From Candidatus Litorirhabdus singularis (GTDB lineage Bacteria > Pseudomonadota > Gammaproteobacteria > Pseudomonadales > Halieaceae), in contig NZ_SHNN01000003.1 in NCBI RefSeq assembly GCF_026262625.1, forward strand, positions 536,911 through 600,910: DNA of 64,000 bases. The letters are read 5' to 3'. Below the pieces are notes generated by a model. The model saw nothing but the letters and a program-made list of their open reading frames with translations. It was not told where the DNA came from and did not search any database. Of the stretch, positions 9,601-16,961 are shown piece by piece; position 1 is the first letter of the stretch, and the number at the start of each line of letters is the position of its first letter. Made by a program: the position numbers and the translations under genes.

Positions 9601-10211
9601 ACGGTATCGGTTACACATTTAAAACCTACCCAGCAACCGGCGTAGCGAGACAGAGCAAAACCGTAAAGACCAAAGTCCAGGTATTCCTGCAACGTCGCCG
9701 GGTTAAGAATCGGCATGCCAAAATGAATCAGGGCATGATCACTCTGATGCGCGGTGGTGGACGAGCGCGCACCATGATCGTCACCGCACAATACCAGCAC
9801 CCCGCCATACTGCGCTGAACCGGCATAGTTGCCGTGCTTGAGGGGATCGCCTGATCGATCAACGCCAGGACCCTTGCCGTACCACATCGCGAACACGCCG
9901 TCGTAACTGGACTCACCCAACTCTTTGACCTGCTGGGTACCCCAGACTGCAGTGGCTGCCATGTCTTCGTTAATGCCCGGCGCGAAGTGAATCTGATTCT
10001 GCTGCAGGAACTCTTCGGCCTGCCACAGCGCCAGATCGTAAACTCCCAGCGGTGAACCCCGATACCCGGAAATGAAGCCGGCAGTGTTCAGACCAGCGGC
10101 AAGGTCACGCTGGTATTGCAGCATCGGCAGGCGCGCCAGCGCCTGACTACCGCTGACATAGATGCGTCCGGACAGGGCAGTATATTTATCAGCGAGACTG
10201 ATTTCTTTCAC
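6693..10211 (-). CDS. Fused 2-oxoacid:ferredoxin oxidoreductase (indolepyruvate ferredoxin oxidoreductase family)
   Basis: 1172-residue cytosolic enzyme converting a 2-oxoacid to an acyl-CoA with ferredoxin as acceptor. The domain order seen is a pyrimidine/TPP-binding part (residues 1-600), with CAGCPHNTS (Cys430, Cys433) and GDGTYFHSG; a ferredoxin-like insert with Cys638, 641, 644 and 650 plus Cys671, 677 and 682; and a gamma-like domain from about 720 with GVGGSGI. It resembles the single-chain aerobic proteobacterial form. A GTG start at 10211 has GAGG upstream and overlaps the preceding crotonase by 4 bases. In sphingomonad estrogen degraders a member (EdcC/OecC) turns the meta-cleavage product, an alpha-keto acid, into a CoA ester. 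The P450 and extradiol dioxygenase in this operon suggest the same job here. True indolepyruvate metabolism is the alternative. Confidence 0.9.
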   Translation of the reverse strand: MKEISLADKYTALSGRIYVSGSQALARLPMLQYQRDLAAGLNTAGFISGYRGSPLGVYDLALWQAEEFLQQNQIHFAPGINEDMAATAVWGTQQVKELGESSYDGVFAMWYGKGPGVDRSGDPLKHGNYAGSAQYGGVLVLCGDDHGARSSTTAHQSDHALIHFGMPILNPATLQEYLDFGLYGFALSRYAGCWVGFKCVTDTVEGSASVSVDAGRVQIVEPEDYSLPADGLNIRIGFTPLDAEQLMLERLDAARAFVRANQLDRTVYPGSGKKLGIISSGKAWLDVMDALAQLGIDAAEAERLGLSVYKVAMVWPLEPQGLQRFAADCDALLVVEEKRPVIEEQVAAILYNQSERPQLIGKHDASGAALVPSHGELNPAQVAQIVATVYLAAHPDQELAESLQSLQQQLAAASRGEVAASGLMRIPSFCAGCPHNTSTNVPEGSVAMGGIGCHGLATWMPGRRTQSLTHMGGEGATWIGQAPFMDREHVFQNLGDGTYFHSGLLALRANVAARSNMTYKILLNGAISMTGGQPIEGQSFDGGITAPHIAAQVHAEGVTRIALVTDDLQRHSDKRLFPAITSFHHRDELDAVQRDIRHHKGVSVIIYEQACATERRRLRKRGKLPDVDQRLFINEDVCEGCGDCGVQSNCIALEPVATELGRKRKINQSVCNKDFSCVKGMCPSFVTVYGGKLRSAAAAGEGIDERLLRDLPAPAQTMSAQACNIVVAGVGGSGIVTLGALLGIAAHMEDKPCSVLDITGLSQRNGAVTSHIRFVAANELEVSTRIPQGAADLVLAADLVVAAGAQVLPALSAQRSAVVYNSYVAPTSAFALNADLSFDSDTMEQSLQVRTREGHTHGVDASAVATKLLGNAIGANAFLLGAAWQRGYIPLQFESLERAIELNGVAIEMNLMAFRLGRLSVVDPQQLQTVMGEGVVAVEPAVTEVKEQTLESLLAARERLLTDYQDAAYAQRYRTLVDKVATAERGVLGVEGELSAAVAQNYAKLLAYKDEYEVARLYSSPAFAARLKQQFDGDFRLGVHLAPPLLSRRDPLTGRYPKVEFGPWILQAFRLLAPLKRLRGTALDVFGYAKHRRLERQLISDYEQTIEKVLAELTVANHSTAVQLASQPARIRGFDVVKEAAVAEQAELREQLLAEFSAGGVQPVRMVEPVEA

Positions 10212-10927
10212 GATTTTTTCCTCACACTCAAAGCGGCTTCGTTAACGAGCGCCTGCGCAAGAGTGGCACCCTGCCCCGTATTCAGCGCCTGTTTTATTGT
10301 GCCGATCATACCCGGCTTACAGTCGGCGGCAGCCGTTGCCAATTGCTGCGCCAATGGCAATACCTCAGCAACCGCTACGGCATGATTAGCGAGACCCAGC
10401 TCAGCGGCACGCGCTCCACTGAGGCGTCGTTCACAGAGCAATAGCTCCCTGGCATTGGCGGCACCTACCAAGCGCGGTAAAAAGTAACTAGAGCCCAGTC
10501 CCGGCACGATACCCAGCTCGGCGAAGTTGAGTACCAGTTTGGCATCCTCAGCTACCACACGGATATCTGCCGCCAACATGCCGGTTATGCCAATTCCAGC
10601 TGCGGCACCGTTGATCGCCGCTATGGTGAGCAACTCCAGCTCAGCGAACTCTTCGGTAAAGCTGGCGATAAATTCCTCCTGCCCCAGCGCCTTGCCACTA
10701 CGCGATAATTCACCGCCCAGAAACTCCAGATCGGCACCGGCGCAGAACGCCTTGCCCGCGCCAGTAATTATCGCTGCATGTATCTCTGCATCGGCCTCTG
10801 CTGCGCGCAACGCGTGCACCAACTCATCGCCCATATCAGGGGTATAGGCATTCAGCTTGTCAGGTCGGTTGAGGGTGATCTGCAACACACCGTCAGTCAC
10901 CGCGGCAATAATTTCCCGGTAGTTCAC
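10208..10927 (-). CDS. Enoyl-CoA hydratase/isomerase family protein
   Basis: 239-residue crotonase-fold enzyme. Seen: ITLNRPDKLNAYT near residue 18, the oxyanion-hole segment AFCAGADLEFLGG at about 60-72, and AAINGAAAGIGIT at about 104-116. The second half keeps ELGIVPGLGSSYFLPRLVG, where canonical hydratases carry a catalytic Glu, so isomerase or hydratase activity cannot be separated. The start is GTG at 10927, overlapping the stop of the upstream crotonase gene as GTGA. It is one of two adjacent crotonases in the operon and is expected to act in the beta-oxidation-like arm. Confidence 0.88.
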   Translation of the reverse strand: MNYREIIAAVTDGVLQITLNRPDKLNAYTPDMGDELVHALRAAEADAEIHAAIITGAGKAFCAGADLEFLGGELSRSGKALGQEEFIASFTEEFAELELLTIAAINGAAAGIGITGMLAADIRVVAEDAKLVLNFAELGIVPGLGSSYFLPRLVGAANARELLLCERRLSGARAAELGLANHAVAVAEVLPLAQQLATAAADCKPGMIGTIKQALNTGQGATLAQALVNEAALSVRKKS

Positions 10928-11721
10928 GATTCAATCTCACTGTAATCACGCCACTGCGGCGGTCTTTGCTCGACAAACGCCTGGCCGCCCTCGGCTATAT
11001 CCGGGTGACTGTTATGTTGCATGATAATGTCCCATGCGTGCTCTAAGCCATCCTGCAAGCCGCGATCAGCTCCCTCCCAAATAGCCCGCTTGCTGCGCGC
11101 CATCGCGGCCGGAGAATGCTGCTTGATTAGGTCCGCCAATTCCCGCGCGCGGGGCAGCAACTGCTCGGCTGGCACAACTTCTCCTACCAAACCCAGCTGA
11201 TGAGCCGCGGAGGCTGAGAGGCGTTCACTGCCACCCATCAACACCATTCGCAATACCGACTCTAATGGCATTTTCCGAGCCAGGCTCACCGGCTCCAGGC
11301 CCGCTACCAAACCAACTTTCACGTGGGTATCGAAAAACGTCGCGTTATCGGCTGCAATAACGATGTCACTGTCGGCAACAAAGTGCAGACCGCCGCCCAC
11401 TGCCATGCCATTGACGGCGCAGATGACCGGCTTCCAAACCTGGTTCTGCAATGACGTCCAGCGGATAGACTGCAACGAGCCTTCCATACCATCGCCATCG
11501 GTCTGCGGCAGGTCGGAAAGATCGGCGCCGGTGCTCAGTGCTTTATCACCCGCACCGGTGAGTATCGCCACCCGCGCCTGCGCATCGTTCTCAAACTGCC
11601 GCCATAGCAGCGGCAGTTCACGACTCATTACCGAGTTCACCGCATTGCGAGCTTGTGGACGATTCAGCGTAATCAGGGCGACCCCATCGGTTACCGCATA
11701 GGTAAGCGTCTCGTAGCTCAT
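10924..11721 (-). CDS. Enoyl-CoA hydratase/isomerase family protein
   Basis: 265-residue crotonase-fold enzyme with LITLNRPQARNAVNS, LSTGADLSDLP and AVNGMAVGGGLHF, the usual substrate and oxyanion-hole segments. The residue before the GAD turn is Thr in place of the common Ala-Gly, a small deviation. I place the start at the ATG at 11721 (MSYETLTYAV), 7 bases past the SDR stop; upstream ATGs at 11742 and 11802 would add residues overlapping the SDR gene and unlike the family. The family includes hydratases, isomerases and C-C bond hydrolases, so the exact reaction is open. Confidence 0.86.
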   Translation of the reverse strand: MSYETLTYAVTDGVALITLNRPQARNAVNSVMSRELPLLWRQFENDAQARVAILTGAGDKALSTGADLSDLPQTDGDGMEGSLQSIRWTSLQNQVWKPVICAVNGMAVGGGLHFVADSDIVIAADNATFFDTHVKVGLVAGLEPVSLARKMPLESVLRMVLMGGSERLSASAAHQLGLVGEVVPAEQLLPRARELADLIKQHSPAAMARSKRAIWEGADRGLQDGLEHAWDIIMQHNSHPDIAEGGQAFVEQRPPQWRDYSEIES

Positions 11722-11728
11722 GCCTTGC

Positions 11729-12628
11729 TCATTGCTTTGCATCGGGTGCCACCACGCCTTTATGGAAGGGATAGGGTTTGCCGAGAATACCGAACACGCC
11801 AAACTGCGACGGCATCTCCGCCTGAAACTGTTCCCGCACCGCCTGCACCGTCCAGCCGCCGGGCATCGTCAGCGTCTTACCGTAGTGAGGCTGAATCATA
11901 TGGGACAGGCGTTCGCCGCCAACCCCGAACACTTGACCGCTGACGTTAGCCGCCTCATCGCTGGCCAGGTAGACCACCAACGGCGCGTTGCGCTCTGCCT
12001 GCCACAGCTCCGCCGCCGACGTACCATCTTGCGCGTCACTCATCAGCCCGTCGGTCATACGCGTCATGGCGACCGGACAGATAGCATTCACCCTAATACC
12101 CAAGCGGGCCAACTCCAGCGCCCAGGTATAGGTCATGGACGCAATGGCACCCTTGGCCGCCGCATAGTTGGTCTGACCAAAGTTTCCGAAATGCGAGCCG
12201 GAGCTGGTGTTGATTATGGCGCCGCCATTACCTTGCTCACGCATCGCCAACGCGGCCAACTGAGCGCAGTGAAAAGTACCCTTCACATGCACCCCCCAGA
12301 CCGCATCAAATTCTTCCTCAGTCATTTTGAGAAAGGAGCGATCACGCAGATTACCCGCGTTGTTAACCATGATATCAATACCGCCCCACGCCAAAATGCA
12401 GGCGTCGATAATAGACTGCGCTCCCGCACGACTGGCAATATCTGCCGCTGCCGCCAGAGCTTCACCGCCCTGGGCAACAATCTCCGCAACCACCGCCTCC
12501 GCCGCGGTAGCATCAATATCATTGACCACCACCCGTGCGCCCTCTTGCGCAAGCAACAGCGCATGGCCACGCCCAATACCGCCACCGGCGCCGGTTACGA
12601 CAGCGCGCTTACCCGCTACGATACCCAT
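11729..12628 (-). CDS. SDR family oxidoreductase, MFE-2/3-hydroxyacyl-CoA dehydrogenase-like
   Basis: 299-residue short-chain dehydrogenase. Rossmann motif TGAGGGIG at 12-19, NNAG at 89-92, catalytic Ser in TSSGS (142-145) and YAAAK (Tyr155, Lys159) are all present. The spacing and the long C-terminal part resemble the dehydrogenase domain of peroxisomal multifunctional enzyme 2, which oxidises 3-hydroxyacyl-CoA with NAD. ND at 36-37 after the second strand suits NAD(H) preference. It lies between the second ACAD (25-base gap) and the crotonases, as expected for a beta-oxidation set acting on a CoA ester. Confidence 0.88.
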   Translation of the reverse strand: MGIVAGKRAVVTGAGGGIGRGHALLLAQEGARVVVNDIDATAAEAVVAEIVAQGGEALAAAADIASRAGAQSIIDACILAWGGIDIMVNNAGNLRDRSFLKMTEEEFDAVWGVHVKGTFHCAQLAALAMREQGNGGAIINTSSGSHFGNFGQTNYAAAKGAIASMTYTWALELARLGIRVNAICPVAMTRMTDGLMSDAQDGTSAAELWQAERNAPLVVYLASDEAANVSGQVFGVGGERLSHMIQPHYGKTLTMPGGWTVQAVREQFQAEMPSQFGVFGILGKPYPFHKGVVAPDAKQ

Positions 12629-12653
12629 AAAAATTTCCTGTCCGTCATAGCCA

Positions 12654-13760
12654 TCAATCCAGTATCTCCGCCGCGATTCGCTGCTCCAGATAATCCGTAT
12701 CCCAGTACATCAGCTGCAAATGCTTGGCGCGCCGGTAGTAGAGCTGCGGGTCCGCATCAGCACTGAAACCCATACCACCGTGCACCTGCACCCCCGTGAC
12801 CGTACTGCGGCGGTACACAGCAGTCGCCTGCAACTTCGCCATCATTGCCAGCTGGGCGTAGGGCCGGCCCTGATCGCAGGCCCACGCCGCCTGATAAACC
12901 AGATAGCGCGCACCCTCAATTTCTGTCGCACAGTCAGCCAAATAATGAGCGATCGACTGAAACGCACCAATAGGCTGACCAAACTGTTGCCGCTGTTGGG
13001 CATACTCGTTGGCCATCTGCAGCATACTGCTGGCGCCGCCGATGGCCTGAGCGGCCACCGCAATTTGCGTTTGCAGCATTGCCTGCTCCCAGGTCGCAGT
13101 CGCATCGCCGGCATCCAGCTTGGCGAGCGCGTCAATCTCTACACCAGTGAAGTCCACAGCAAAAAGTTTTTGATCAGCATGATTGGGCTGCTCGCGAAGT
13201 TGCAGCGTATCTGCCGCTACCAGCGCAAAAGCCAGCGCGCCTTTATGCCGCAGCGCAACCAGCACCGCAGCGGCACTATTGGCGAATGGCACCAACACCT
13301 TTTCGCCGTGTAACTGCAGTTTGCCCGCCGCGGTCACGGCACTGCATTCCCAGTGGTCAGTATTCGGACTACAGGCTGCTTCCTGCCAGGCTGGAACTAA
13401 CACTGTGTCGCCGCTAGCGATCTGCGGCAACCAGATTTGTCGCAGCGCTTGAGAGCCACACAGCTGCAGCAGCGACGCACAGACGCCAGCGGAGTCCAGT
13501 AACGGCAGGCTGACCAGACTGCGGCCCAATTCCTCATGCACGATGGCACTGTCGAGGCTGCCCATACCCAAGCCACCATATTCAGGGTCGATGCCCATGG
13601 CGGTAATCCCAGTGTCCGCCAGAGCCTGCCATAACTCTGTCGAATAACCGCTTGCCGATGTTTCCGCAGCGCGCACTGCAGTGCTACTGGCGTGATCACG
13701 GCATTGTTTGCGCACTGTCTCACGCAGGCGCTCCTGTTCTTCACTGAAGTCCAGTTCCAT
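12654..13760 (-). CDS. Acyl-CoA dehydrogenase, likely non-catalytic-type subunit of a heteromer
   Basis: 368-residue ACAD-fold flavoprotein subunit. The N-terminal LDFSEEQERLRETVRKQC, the middle MGIDPEYGGLGMGSLD and the C-terminal QQRQQFGQPIGAFQSIAHYLADC and VQVHGGMGFSADADPQLYYRRAK are clear ACAD landmarks. The (E/G)G-x-x-EIQ motif seen in its partner is absent. In steroid degraders ACADs work as alpha2beta2 pairs (ChsE1/ChsE2 type), one chain supplying the catalytic Glu; this gene with the ACAD two genes upstream (start at 15550) has that look. It begins 3 bases past the TetR stop. Confidence 0.85.
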   Translation of the reverse strand: MELDFSEEQERLRETVRKQCRDHASSTAVRAAETSASGYSTELWQALADTGITAMGIDPEYGGLGMGSLDSAIVHEELGRSLVSLPLLDSAGVCASLLQLCGSQALRQIWLPQIASGDTVLVPAWQEAACSPNTDHWECSAVTAAGKLQLHGEKVLVPFANSAAAVLVALRHKGALAFALVAADTLQLREQPNHADQKLFAVDFTGVEIDALAKLDAGDATATWEQAMLQTQIAVAAQAIGGASSMLQMANEYAQQRQQFGQPIGAFQSIAHYLADCATEIEGARYLVYQAAWACDQGRPYAQLAMMAKLQATAVYRRSTVTGVQVHGGMGFSADADPQLYYRRAKHLQLMYWDTDYLEQRIAAEILD

Positions 13761-13763
13761 AGT

Positions 13764-14366
13764 CTAGCTCCGCCCCGCAGGCGCGCCGCGTCGCGCGCTG
13801 TCAACGATGGTGCGTATGGTGCTCTTATGCACCGGCAGGTCCAGTAACATAAAACGCATAATCACAGGCCCCAGACACTGATCGGTGAATAACTCTACAT
13901 CCGTCGTCGCCGGCAAATCACCGGCAGCCACCGCCGCCACCACTAATTCCAGCAAGGGCGCGCGACGGGCGCGTATCACTGGTATCAGCGCTTCGTTCAA
14001 CGAAGGATTATGCAGACGCTCTGCGGCCAACGCGGGCAGCACAGCGCCCAACGGTGTATCGCGCATAAACTGGCTGAACTGCCATATCATATCCACCAGC
14101 TGCGTCAGTGGCTTGCCACGCCGGGAGGCAACCAGTGGAGCGGTACGGTCAAAAGCCGCAATCACCAGATTCTCTTTGGTAGGCCAACGCCGGTAGATTG
14201 TCGCCTTGCTGGCGCTGGCGCGCGCTGCCACCTGATCAACGGTGAACCCGCGAAAGCCAACGTCGGCCAGTAACTGCAAAGTGGCATCCAATATGGCATT
14301 TTCCGCGCTAAGGCTGCGCGGTCGTCCGCGGCCACGCCGCACTGCTGTATCCGCGAGCGCTGTCAT
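13764..14366 (-). CDS. TetR/AcrR family transcriptional regulator
   Basis: 200-residue one-component repressor. Residues about 16-65 form the HTH: RGRPRSLSAENAILDATLQLLADVGF, then TVDQVAARASASKATIYRRWPTKENLV. The C-terminal ligand domain is of the TetR_C_11/16 type. It is encoded inside the operon, overlapping the upstream ACAD gene by 4 bases and ending 3 bases before the downstream ACAD gene, so it is expressed with its likely targets. I infer that it binds the inverted repeat at 18178-18211, which overlaps the start of the predicted operon transcript, and that a pathway metabolite or CoA ester relieves repression. Confidence 0.9.
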   Translation of the reverse strand: MTALADTAVRRGRGRPRSLSAENAILDATLQLLADVGFRGFTVDQVAARASASKATIYRRWPTKENLVIAAFDRTAPLVASRRGKPLTQLVDMIWQFSQFMRDTPLGAVLPALAAERLHNPSLNEALIPVIRARRAPLLELVVAAVAAGDLPATTDVELFTDQCLGPVIMRFMLLDLPVHKSTIRTIVDSARRGAPAGRS

Positions 14367-15550
14367 TTTGACGGCAGCCCCAAACCACGGCGCGAAATAA
14401 TATTTTTCTGAATCTCCGAGGAGCCGCCGCCAATGGTATCAACCACGGTGGCGCGGTAAGAGTGCTCCCACTTACCCGCTGCCGGTGCGTCGGCAGCACT
14501 GCGGCGCAACAGCCCCATGGGCCCCAGGCAATCGAGGGCAAAATCCGCCAGACGGCGTCCCAATTCGGTGCTATAAAGCTTGCACATAGCCGCTTCCACC
14601 GTCGGCACATCGCCGCGCAGCGCTGCTGCTATAACACGGCGCTGCAGCATCGTCGCGGTCTCCACATCACAGGCCAGTCGGGCAATGCCGCGGCGCACTG
14701 AATCTTTTGTGGTTAACGGTTGACCATCGCGGAGCGTCAATTTGAGCAAGTCTACCAGTGCCTCAAACTTGGTCCGCAGCGGCCCGATGGTATAGAGGGT
14801 GAAGCGCTCGTAGTCCAGCGCTTCGCAGACATAGAGCCAGCCTTGATTCTCCTCGCCGACCAGATAGTCGGTATGCACGCGGACATCATCAAAGAACACC
14901 TGATTAGTGCGATGATCACCCATGGTGCGAATTTCTGTGATGCGCAGACCCGGTGCATCCATGGGTATCAGAAACACACTGATACCTTTGTGCTTGGCCG
15001 CTGCCGGGTCGGTGCGCGCCGCCACCCAGTACCAGTCGGCAAAGTGCGCTGAGGTCGTCCACATTTTCTGTCCGTTGAACACCCAGTACTCGCCGTCACG
15101 CTCCGCCTTGAGTTGCAGTGAAGCCAGGTCCGAACCCGCACCGGGCTCCGAGTAGCCCAACGCAAATTCAGTTTCCCCCCGCAGTATTTGCGGCAGAAAC
15201 TCCTTTTTCAGTCGCTCAGAACCGTGGTTAATCAGGGTCTTGCCGATACAACCCACACCTTTGCCAATCAATGGCGCACCCACACTCGCCAACTCTTCAT
15301 TGAGCAGATAGTCGTAGATACCATCACGGGCCTGACCGCCGTATTGTTCATCCCAGGACATACCCAGATAACCGGCTTTTGCCAGACGCTGGTTAAACAC
15401 GCGCCGGGCAGCGCTGTCAGACAGCATGGAGTCGGCCTCGCGGTTCGGCGCAAACACACCATCGGCTTCATCCTGCTCACGATGGGTGGTCAGGAACTCG
15501 CGTACGTCACTGATAAAGGCCCGCTCGCTGGCGGCAAAATCGAAGTCCAC
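14363..15550 (-). CDS. Acyl-CoA dehydrogenase (GGGSSEIQ type)
   Basis: 395-residue FAD-dependent ACAD. Seen: FALGYSEPGAGSDLASL at about 128-145 (substrate/FAD region), GQKMWTTSAH, GISVFLIPMDAPGL, and VVDTIGGGSSEIQKNIIS near the C-terminus. Gly replaces the usual C-terminal catalytic Glu, as in the steroid FadE28-type subunits where the base comes from another helix. The start is GTG at 15550 with AGGAG seven bases upstream. With the ACAD at 12654-13760 it probably forms one heterotetramer. Its first residues (MDFDFAASERAF) are typical for the group. Confidence 0.9.
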   Translation of the reverse strand: MDFDFAASERAFISDVREFLTTHREQDEADGVFAPNREADSMLSDSAARRVFNQRLAKAGYLGMSWDEQYGGQARDGIYDYLLNEELASVGAPLIGKGVGCIGKTLINHGSERLKKEFLPQILRGETEFALGYSEPGAGSDLASLQLKAERDGEYWVFNGQKMWTTSAHFADWYWVAARTDPAAAKHKGISVFLIPMDAPGLRITEIRTMGDHRTNQVFFDDVRVHTDYLVGEENQGWLYVCEALDYERFTLYTIGPLRTKFEALVDLLKLTLRDGQPLTTKDSVRRGIARLACDVETATMLQRRVIAAALRGDVPTVEAAMCKLYSTELGRRLADFALDCLGPMGLLRRSAADAPAAGKWEHSYRATVVDTIGGGSSEIQKNIISRRGLGLPSK

Positions 15551-15551
15551 G

Positions 15552-15956
15552 CTAGTTCTCCTGAGTTAACTCCACCGTATTACCATCGGCATCTTCCGCC
15601 TGGGCCACCAGCACACCCGGTCGCAACTCGCGAACAGGTACAGGAATTTTGAAACCGGCGTCAGCCAGAGCTGCGACCACTGCTTCCAGATTGCTGATGT
15701 AAATGGTCAGATAGCGGATACCGGTCTGGCTGGCAAAACCCTCACGGGACCCCTCGGCGGCCGGCGGTGTCTGTGGTACGAACACGCGCAGAATACTGTC
15801 ACCCACCGCGTAGCGGCGGATAAAACCAACTTCCGGAAATTCCACCTCGCCCACCACCGGAAAGCCCAGCAACTCACCATAGAAGCGATGCGCCGCTGAC
15901 AGATTCGTGGTGACGAGCCCGGCATCCAGCAGCGGTTTTTGTAAGATGGCGCTCAT
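15552..15956 (-). CDS. VOC family protein (glyoxalase/bleomycin-resistance fold)
   Basis: 134-residue single VOC module. N-terminal LLDAGLVTTNLSAAHRFYGELLGFPVVGEVEFPEVGFIRRY and the C-terminal VLVAQAEDADGNTVELTQE with a metal-ligand-position Glu are typical. Stand-alone VOC proteins near extradiol dioxygenases can be isomerases, lyases or accessory proteins; the exact role is unknown. It overlaps the dioxygenase gene by 4 bases at its start and ends 1 base before the ACAD start, so it is tightly coupled to ring cleavage. Confidence 0.85.
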   Translation of the reverse strand: MSAILQKPLLDAGLVTTNLSAAHRFYGELLGFPVVGEVEFPEVGFIRRYAVGDSILRVFVPQTPPAAEGSREGFASQTGIRYLTIYISNLEAVVAALADAGFKIPVPVRELRPGVLVAQAEDADGNTVELTQEN

Positions 15957-16936
15957 AGTGATTCCTCGTCCTGCTGGTTACCCGCGTTCAGGTTCTCTTC
16001 GATGGTAATTGCATCCAGGCCGCGGTGACCCCAGATATCGCCTTCCACAAATTCGTTGCTACTCCAACTGTCGTCAAGTAGACGTCCATCCCAACCAATC
16101 TCCACTTCGAAACCGGACGGGCTGCGCATATAGAAAGACAGCACATTATCGTTAACATGCCGCCCCAGTGTGGAGGTAATCGCCAGCCCGGCATCCTCAG
16201 CACGTTCCAGACACTTCAAAACCATATCGACTTCCGTCACCTCCAGCATCAGATGATGCAGGCCGACCATGTCACCAATACGCAGCAGGCCGATACTGTG
16301 ATGACGGCGGTTACAGTGGAAAAAGTTGGCGGAGTTATCTTCACCAAAGCGAATGTAATCGGTCAGCTCGAAACCCAGTAACTGCGTGTAGAACTCCCTC
16401 GCTGCCATTAGAGGACCCGCAATCAGATTCAAGTGCCCCAGGCCCATGTCGCCAGTCAGGAAGCTCATACCCTGCGGAGAACAAAACTTGCGGTCCATAG
16501 TTATACCGTAGAACAGTTCGATGCAGTTACCCATAGGGTCCTGCGTGTACGCAATACCGGTGACGGCACGGCCACGCGCCTGCTCCTCACTACCCAGGCG
16601 TGCTTCTATGCCAGCCGCCTGCAGCTCAGCAACCGCCGTGCTGAGCGCAGCCGCGTTATCCAATTCAAAACCTATGTACAACAACCCGCTCTTATCATCC
16701 GAAGGGTGCACCGCTAGCCGCCACTGCCAGTCATCCAGCTTCAGGTAAATACTGCCATCGCTGCCAATACCACTACCGCCACTGGCCGGCCCCTGACCCG
16801 GCACCGCCGGCATCCCCCAACTTTCACCGGGCACCGCTCGCGCCGGCATGGCGCCGATAATATCGGTGGCATAACTTAACCAGGCTTGAGGATCGGGAGC
16901 GGCAAAGCCGGCATAACCCAGACTACGGATTTTCAT
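15953..16936 (-). CDS. Type I extradiol (catechol 2,3-type) dioxygenase, BphC/HsaC-like
   Basis: 327-residue two-domain VOC ring-cleavage dioxygenase that opens a catechol next to its hydroxyls using Fe(II) and O2. Ligands by pattern: His168 (GLGHLNL), His228 (GLHHLML) and Glu279 (FEVEIGW). His in HCNRRHHSIGL (207-213) and the HVNDNVLSFY segment (260-269) sit where the catalytic His and Tyr of BphC do. Length matches two-domain family members (about 290-330). The gene follows the P450 by 25 bases, so the substrate is probably the catechol produced by that P450, as for 4-hydroxyestrone 4,5-dioxygenase (EdcB/OecB). HsaC/TesB-like cleavage of 3,4-DHSA is the alternative, but no flavin or Rieske hydroxylase is in this operon. 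Confidence 0.9.
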   Translation of the reverse strand: MKIRSLGYAGFAAPDPQAWLSYATDIIGAMPARAVPGESWGMPAVPGQGPASGGSGIGSDGSIYLKLDDWQWRLAVHPSDDKSGLLYIGFELDNAAALSTAVAELQAAGIEARLGSEEQARGRAVTGIAYTQDPMGNCIELFYGITMDRKFCSPQGMSFLTGDMGLGHLNLIAGPLMAAREFYTQLLGFELTDYIRFGEDNSANFFHCNRRHHSIGLLRIGDMVGLHHLMLEVTEVDMVLKCLERAEDAGLAITSTLGRHVNDNVLSFYMRSPSGFEVEIGWDGRLLDDSWSSNEFVEGDIWGHRGLDAITIEENLNAGNQQDEESL

Positions 16937-16961
16937 GTTTCAGGTGCCCTCGCTATGGCTA

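Noticed and set aside
15953..16936. HsaC/TesB of the classical 9,10-seco steroid route.
   Set aside because: Not excluded by sequence, but the adjoining P450 and 2-oxoacid oxidoreductase and the lack of HsaA/HsaD partners fit the 4,5-seco trio better.
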